DNA of 64,000 nucleotides from Agapanthus africanus (taxonomy: Eukaryota; Streptophyta; Magnoliopsida; Asparagales; Amaryllidaceae): the NCBI GenBank assembly GCA_030015575.1, contig CM057347.1:406938248-407002247 (forward strand), given 5' to 3'. This document shows, one piece after another, positions 58,001 through 64,000 of the stretch. How positions within the stretch are numbered: position 1 is the stretch's first letter; each line of letters opens with the position of its first letter. The translations under genes and the position numbers were made by a program. A model generated the notes under the pieces. The model was not told the DNA's origin and searched no databases. It saw nothing but the letters and a program-made list of their open reading frames with translations.

Positions 58001-59570
58001 CTCGATGTCGATGTACAAACATCAAACCATCGAGAAAAATCCAATCACACTCATTTGCACATTCACGAACACTAATTTTAATATAAACTAGGTTAAAACT
58101 CACAAAAACCCCATTTTCACTTAAAAAGTCATTTTTCCGAAAATCTAGCAAGCACAATTCGCCGTTTTTGTACAAAACATGATGTTAAAATGAAAGTAGC
58201 GGCCAATATACTTATTAAATATCTTAAATAAGTCGTATAAACAATTTCCGGAATTTAATCTCATTAAATTCCAAAAATCCTAATATTCTAGTTTACAAAA
58301 ATACCCTTTTTTAACAATTTCAAAGCAAAAATGCACAAACTACAATCTAGCTTAGATTTGCATGATCCAAAGCATTAAACCACACTTAATAAAGTTAATG
58401 AAGCCATGAAAAACCTAATTAGATTTTTAGTCTAACATTTACAATAATTTCCAAAAACCTAGTTTAGAAAAAAAAAAGCTTAATTTGGACATTTCCATGC
58501 AACAATATGAAATTTAACTACTAGTTTACTTTCTACAAATTCTAAGATGGTAAGCTACCCATCACAACCATACACCAATTCACAATACCCTAACTTGCAT
58601 TCAAACCCTTTTCTTGAATTCCAAAACTTGCAATTAAACTCACATATCCAAGTTAACACTTAATTAAATTAGCTTAAGAAGTTAGTAACAGTTAAGCAAC
58701 AAAAATGTTTAGAATTATACCCAAAACATATGAAGATTCACAAGCATCCATGGCCTCCCAAAATGCCATTTTGATCCCTAGATCCGTGCTAAAATGGCTA
58801 ATGAGAAATGGGTAGGAGTTGGATTTTGATTTGGATTTTTGCTTGATTTTTAGTGGATTTTTCTTTGGATTTTCTTTGATGGAACAAAGAGAAGAGAAGA
58901 GGAAAAGTGGGCTGTTGAGGGGTTGCTGGTTTGGCCAGAATTTTGGGGGGTTGGGTGAGGGAGGAGAGAGAGTGAGGTGGAGAAAGTTAGTCCAAGTCAA
59001 AGTCAACTCAATTTATATCATTTCTACTCTTTTCTTTTCTTTTCTTTTCCTTTTCTTTCCTTTGCGAACCAAGTGGGGACAAGAGAGGGGGCTGCTGAAT
59101 TCAGCCATGGGGAGGAGTAAGTGGGGGTGTGTGGGTGTGGGTACGGGTGTGGGGTGATGAAAAATGATAAATACAATACCCCAAACATCCATTTACGCTA
59201 AAAAAAAGCCTTTTTTCTTCAATAATTTCTAAACCGTTTTGGCAAATGATTTCGTTCCAAAAACCACATGATAAAATTTTATTTAATGTTTTATGATGCA
59301 CAAAATTTGTTTCAACTCATTCCAATTTGTAATTTTCCCTAATTAAATGTATTAGTGACGGCTTAAATAATAATAAAATAATATTTTTTTTTCAGAAAAT
59401 TTGAAATTTCACCAGCGGCTCAATAAACACCAAATAATAGCAATTACATAGCTAGAATATGTAAATTTAATTTTTATAATAAGATATTTGTATTTTGACT
59501 TTTTACAGAAAACCCCTTTATTTTACCGATTTTTTCGAAATTTCACCGAAACGATTTTCAAAATGCTACA
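55065..59570 (-). repeat. LARD-like 3' LTR
   Basis: On the minus strand it starts TGTAGCATTTTG (59570) and ends TTCGGGTCGTGACA (55065). It contains the GAGTTGGCAACTC motif (55684-55712) and a TTTTC pentanucleotide run (about 59027-59060). Frames inside, including 57704-58086, have no domain and look like chance. Confidence 0.8.
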
Positions 59571-60225
59571 ATCTTCCCCCCTTAAAAAAATTCAGTCCCC
59601 GAATTTAAATTCAAACTCCCCCAAATACTAAAACATCTAAGAAAACCCATCAAGTCGTCGGGGCTCCGAAATTGTAAATACATACAACAAATCGTAGCGC
59701 AGCGCAGGCGCTTGAAAAATGAGTATATAACTCAAATCAAAACTCCGTCAAGCATCCCACAATCATCGGAGTCGTGGAGAAGACATCAATGCCAAATCCA
59801 AATCAAAACCAATATGACATAATTCGAAACTATACATGTAAATATCGAATCTATATATGTAAGTATCTGAAGGAAATGCATGCCAAATCTCTTTAAGTCG
59901 CTGTGCAACGCGTATAACACTACACAGTGGCGGACGTCTATCATAAGAAAATAACTATATACATATATACCTTTGTTTGAAATGTACGTTCCGCCGTTTT
60001 GGAAACAATTTAGAAGGATCTCCTTGTTTTAAACATTTCGTGTCATATCAGACACGTAGGTAAAGACTGAGGCTATAGCTCGCTTTTTGGAAATCCCTTC
60101 AATAACTATCAATGCATGCAAAATGTATTCAGGTACTGTCCTCTGACTAGTCCTGCTCAGTACGAAAACACATAGCAATATCATAAAAACGTACTGCTCT
60201 ATAAGAAATCAATCCCAAAATATGC

Positions 60226-60690
60226 ACATAAATACTACGTGCGTCTGGTGCGCACGGAAATCAAAATCCATGAATGTGCCATACATGCGCACAGAAACAA
60301 CATCTAAGTGCATCAGGTGTGCACGAAACATCTGTCGTAGGCAACATGTGTGCCTGACAGCAAAATCAGGTGCATCTGACATGCACGAAAAAATCTCGAT
60401 TTAGTGCCTCTGGTGTGCACCAAAATCACCCTTCAAAACATGCGCCCAACATGCGCGAAAATCCAAATCAGGTGCATCCATCGTGCACGAAATCATGAAA
60501 TCCAATATCAAGTGTCGAACGTGCGCAAAATCAATCAGGTGCACAAGACGCACAAAACAAATATCGAGTATCACAATCGAAATCGAAGTCCAGTGCATCT
60601 AAGTGCACAAAAGGCGTATCACTGCACTGCAAGCATATATAAACTATACCGATTGCAGGAACGAAATCGTGTGCATGCATACGCACAAAA
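60226..60690 (+). repeat. Degenerate repeat array of paired GTGCA words
   Basis: About a dozen units, each with a GTGCAT-like word, 5-10 nt, then GTGCACGAAA or GTGCGCAAAA; for example AGGTGCATCTGACATGCACG, AGGTGCATCCATCGTGCACG and AGTGCATCTAAGTGCAC. Each unit is a short imperfect inverted repeat (GTGCA...TGCAC). Confidence 0.65.
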
Positions 60691-62536
60691 CCAACTCAAC
60701 TGTTTAAAGCCGTAATATCACAAACATGTGAAACTAAAGCACGAAAACGATATCAAGTGCAACACTGTGCAAAGATCGTAAATCCTCAATCATCAAAATC
60801 AAATCATACGAATAAATCATCCAAAACATCGTAATCAATAATGGCGGAATAGTACTGCTCAAGCGCATCCTCTAAGAATCTCGGGCCAACTGTCGCGGTC
60901 ACTAGTGGGACGTCTCGTCGATGATCATGAACTCTGTCCTGCTGGTGTGCGTAACCATGACCACTCCTGGGTCAAGGTCTTCACTGTGAATTACCAATCC
61001 TTCGGTCCATCGGCTCATCGGCCCTGTCAGGTGTGCTAACGGGGACGATTCCGTTCTGGCACTTCTCTGGTCATCTCTTAGTCAATCATCGCGACCACTC
61101 GTAAGACAGCATATCACTGGCGTCGGCCTCTGGCTCTCTGAATGTACGTGACACATCTGACCCTGGGTGCAAGTATCATTGCAGCAGTGTCCTGGAAGGA
61201 ATCCTGCTCACGGTCTCTTCCATGTCTCGTCTCTGCCAACTGTCCGGAAGTCATCGTCCTTTTCTATATCTGCATCTTGCTCTGGAACGGCTGCATACCC
61301 ATCGCGACTCCTTCTGGAAGGTAAGTCCCAGTACCATGCCTCGGCATGCGCATCGCATCTCTAATGTCGGCGGAGTGGAACGTCATCTCATCTAGATCTG
61401 GTGCGAACCTCTTACTCCACTTTTCTCTAATGTCGTCTGCTTTGGACTCGTCTCGTCGCGGCTGCATGGACTGAGCTCCAACGACTATCCTCGTATCTGG
61501 AGTCTCCCAAGAATGCATCTCACCACCTAGCATCCGATTGAAGTCGAACCATTCGATCGATTCGTCAAAACCTCATAATCCCCCAAGAGCTCAACCTCTT
61601 GGTACAGTTTAATAGTATCGAATATATATACCACAGTATCGGTGGTCCAGCCGTAGAAGGGCAAACCCAAGCCTCACTAATGGCGCCGCAGAACTGCCGC
61701 AAACCCGAAGGTTCAAAGGCTTTCACACGGTCATTATGTCGAGTTAGGGTTTCATTCTTCTAGAGGGACCATAGAATTGCCTGCATGTCTTTCCGAATAC
61801 TTTAAACTTGGAATAATAGGTTTCCGACACTCGATCGTCTCTGTCGACCCTCACGTCTCTGCGTGAAGTCGTCTCTAGCTGGAAGCAATCTATCTGATGA
61901 CCTCGCATCGGGGTAAACGAACGAACCACCTGTCCTAGTCATTCATCATCGGGTGACTAGTGTCCTTCTATCATCTATTCGTACAACTCGCCCTGCAATA
62001 GCTCCAACATATGGGGCGATATCTCGTCGCTCGCAGCAACTACTAGCTCGCTCGTCTACACGCTGAACAGTGCCTCAATCATCAAGAGTGAGCAACACAC
62101 CAACGGTCATCAAAATCTGGCTGGCCTCTATCATTGGCTCAATTCTCTAGTGTCGATCAGCGCCTCCGAGTAACCTCATAAAGGCGATCCGCCAAACGCT
62201 CGTGGCGCGGAAACACAGTAAAAAGATACATCTCTGCAATAGTGTGTCGCCGGAATTTCGCCCTGGTCAGTCCTCGTTCGTGACGAGCTTGTGCTGACCG
62301 CAACTCTAGCCGTAGCTCTCCCTGCCCGTAACCGTAGCAGAAAAACCAAACTGGTACCGATGAGGCTAGATCAGGAAGGAATATAATACTGAACAAGAAA
62401 TGTACATCCTAAGGCTTCTTAAGTGGAGTGGCGTGTCGTAAATATGCCGCGGAACATACCAACGGTACGTCACTCTACTTTAGTCACCTATTCCATCAAC
62501 CAAGGGTCATCCTATGCTCCGAAGGTAAAACCTAAC

Positions 62537-62548
62537 GCTCTGATACCA
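62537..62548 (-). other. LARD-like primer-binding site
   Basis: TGGTATCAGAGC on the minus strand, four bases after the LTR end, perfect initiator-Met type. Confidence 0.85.
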
Positions 62549-62552
62549 ACTT

Positions 62553-64000
62553 TGTCACGACCCGAAAGTACGGAACATGACCGGCACTTAAACTACGAAC
62601 GTCTCGAGGTGTACGTAATCTAAGTAAACCGAAAACCCAGAAATCCAAACCAAGAAAAGTAGTAGAGAGCAGGAAAAACCCAACTTAAAGCAAGTAGTTT
62701 CAATAGCATAAGCCGAATTATGCGGTTTTTAAAAACATCAAAAATTTACTGAAAATTTCGGCAGAGTCTCCTTTGTAAATACTGGCTCCCAAACGGGATA
62801 CAACATGAATAGTATACGAAATCAAGAAAAAGGCATCCCCAAGCGGGAGCTAGCTCTTCGTCAATCGACAGTCACAACCACACAAGTAATATAATATACA
62901 ACGCCAACGGCGAGGATCAAAACTCAAAAGGAAACTCAAAACCACCAGAAACATAACGAGCGACTCTAAGGTCGAAAGAATAAACAACACTGGTCTCTAT
63001 CTCAAAAAAAAAACATGTTTGGTTGATGGAATTCTAGATACAACAGAATAATGATATACAAGATAAATAATGGGGGTATGATACAAGTAAACCCACCTAC
63101 TAGCAAATCACCCGAATGAAACTATGCCCGCAAAGCCGTAATGAACCTGTACGGCAACCTGCAAGAAACTGGGGCACAACGGGGGTGAGTTGCCAACTCG
63201 TGAATAGAAAAACATCTACGCACAGAAATCGCATAAATAACGCAATCCTAGGTCAATGATCATAATATATCCTCAAATAATATAACATGCAGCCTATAAC
63301 AATGGCTAGGGTAAATATCTAACCCGAGTGTAAACTCATGTGCCCGTGTCAGTGCCTCAGGTAGCAATATATCATATGAATGAGGTATGAATGCATGAAA
63401 ACAGAATACATGTAAATGAAGAAACTGTTTTCATAAATTAGTGAGATTTCCTTCGTATTTTAAACTGAGGTATCATAATTAAAATCAGTATCAACAGTGT
63501 CTAGCATCGACACAAAACATAAATCTCACTGTCTCGAAATATCAATGTCTCAATCTCAATATCTAGGGCGCCGTCAGTCCAGACCGGTCCCTACCATCCA
63601 TCTCAAGACCACGACGGTATCCTCCGGATATCCGACGTGTCGGGTAATATCACCGGTAGGTAGTGCTCCCCAGCCAGGCTCAACGTCAACACCACATTCC
63701 TCTTGCCCCGGGGTACCATACTGGGCCCACCATGTACCCGTGACGGTTCCTCCACTCCTCGACACGGATCTCCAAAACCACAGCAAACTCATGGTGGACG
63801 ACACTTTACATCACTAGAAAACCGCAACATTTTATATTTTAAAAGATCATAAGTTGTAAATTTTGCGGCTTTCCCCGAAATCCAGAAATATCATAAATCT
63901 CAAGAAATCATCACAAGTGCATATGTCAATGATAATGAACTAGGCATGAACAACTGAATAACAGTATGCATGAAGTGGTAGGTAATAACTACAATGTCTA
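62553..64000 (-). repeat. LARD-like 5' LTR, partial
   Basis: Near-identical to 55065-56514 and continuing past the window end. Confidence 0.9.

Larger units (their letters stand above)
59571..62552 (-). other. LARD-like internal region, non-coding
   Basis: PPT at 59571-59583 and PBS at 62537-62548 (TGGTATCAGAGC on the minus strand). No frame exceeds about 100 codons and none shows gag or pol motifs. A GTGCA-rich repeat array fills 60226-60690. Confidence 0.75.
55065..64000 (-). mobile_element. LARD-like non-autonomous gypsy element, 5' LTR cut by window end
   Basis: On the minus strand: 5' LTR (64000 and beyond to 62553), PBS, a 2.98-kb non-coding interior, PPT AAGGGGGGAAGAT, and a 4506-bp 3' LTR (59570 to 55065). 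The two LTR copies differ by about five substitutions and two small indels over 1.45 kb, so it is young. The inner flank is GGATA; the matching TSD is off-window. Very long LTRs around a short non-coding interior is the architecture of large retrotransposon derivatives (LARDs). Initiator-Met PBS and PPT form suggest a Tekay/Del-type partner. Confidence 0.8.

Noticed and set aside
57704..58086. Overlapping frames of 123-126 codons in the LARD-like LTR
   Set aside because: They lie wholly inside an LTR, have no domain, and similar-length frames occur on both strands; best explained by chance.
60226..60690. CRISPR-like array
   Set aside because: Repeats are degenerate and have no constant spacers; plant transposon context; no cas genes.

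Overview
This window is intergenic DNA from a flowering plant, probably one with a large, repeat-rich genome. I found no ordinary host gene, rRNA, true tRNA gene or CRISPR array. Almost every segment can be assigned to an LTR retrotransposon (Ty1/copia or Ty3/gypsy) by TG...CA termini, target-site duplications (TSDs), primer-binding sites (PBS), polypurine tracts (PPT) and gag/pol protein motifs. Lineage names (Athila-, Tat-, Tekay/Del-like) are inferred from motifs, not from searches.

Left part (1-16133). Positions 1 to about 5085 hold the 5' part of a minus-strand Athila-like element: LTR, tRNA-Asp-type PBS, and an intact 392-codon reading frame with a zinc knuckle but no gag core or protease. 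After about 1 kb of unassigned AT-rich DNA comes an old plus-strand copia element (about 6110-16133) with recognisable but broken gag, protease, integrase and RT/RNase H. Its gag is split by two minus-strand solo LTRs (6481-8520 and 8723-12940), and the second contains another solo LTR (9081-11920).

Right part (16780-64000). This is a nest five elements deep. A gypsy leader and gag start (to 17349) is interrupted by copia B (17350). The 3' LTR of copia B is interrupted at 21671 by a Tekay-like element with a very long, internally duplicated 5' LTR. That LTR contains complete copia C (25108-34839, TSD GTTAT). The Tekay-like gag is broken near 37172 by a Tat-like element. The Tat-like gag contains a young complete Athila-like element (43477-52589, TSD AGCGG), and just before its expected protease it contains a minus-strand, LARD-like element with 4.5-kb LTRs (55065 to beyond the window end). 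The missing 3' halves should lie downstream of the window in reverse nesting order.

How the parts work together. Only the Athila-like element (43477-52589) keeps a long intact gag-protease frame, and it has no RT or integrase. It, the zinc-knuckle element at the left edge and the LARD-like element would all depend on enzymes supplied by other elements. The most unusual signals are RNA-level: paired GC-rich palindromes about 30 nt apart that recur 200-280 nt downstream of the PBS in elements of different superfamilies, and a set of hairpins in the copia B/C leader with at least one compensatory base-pair change.
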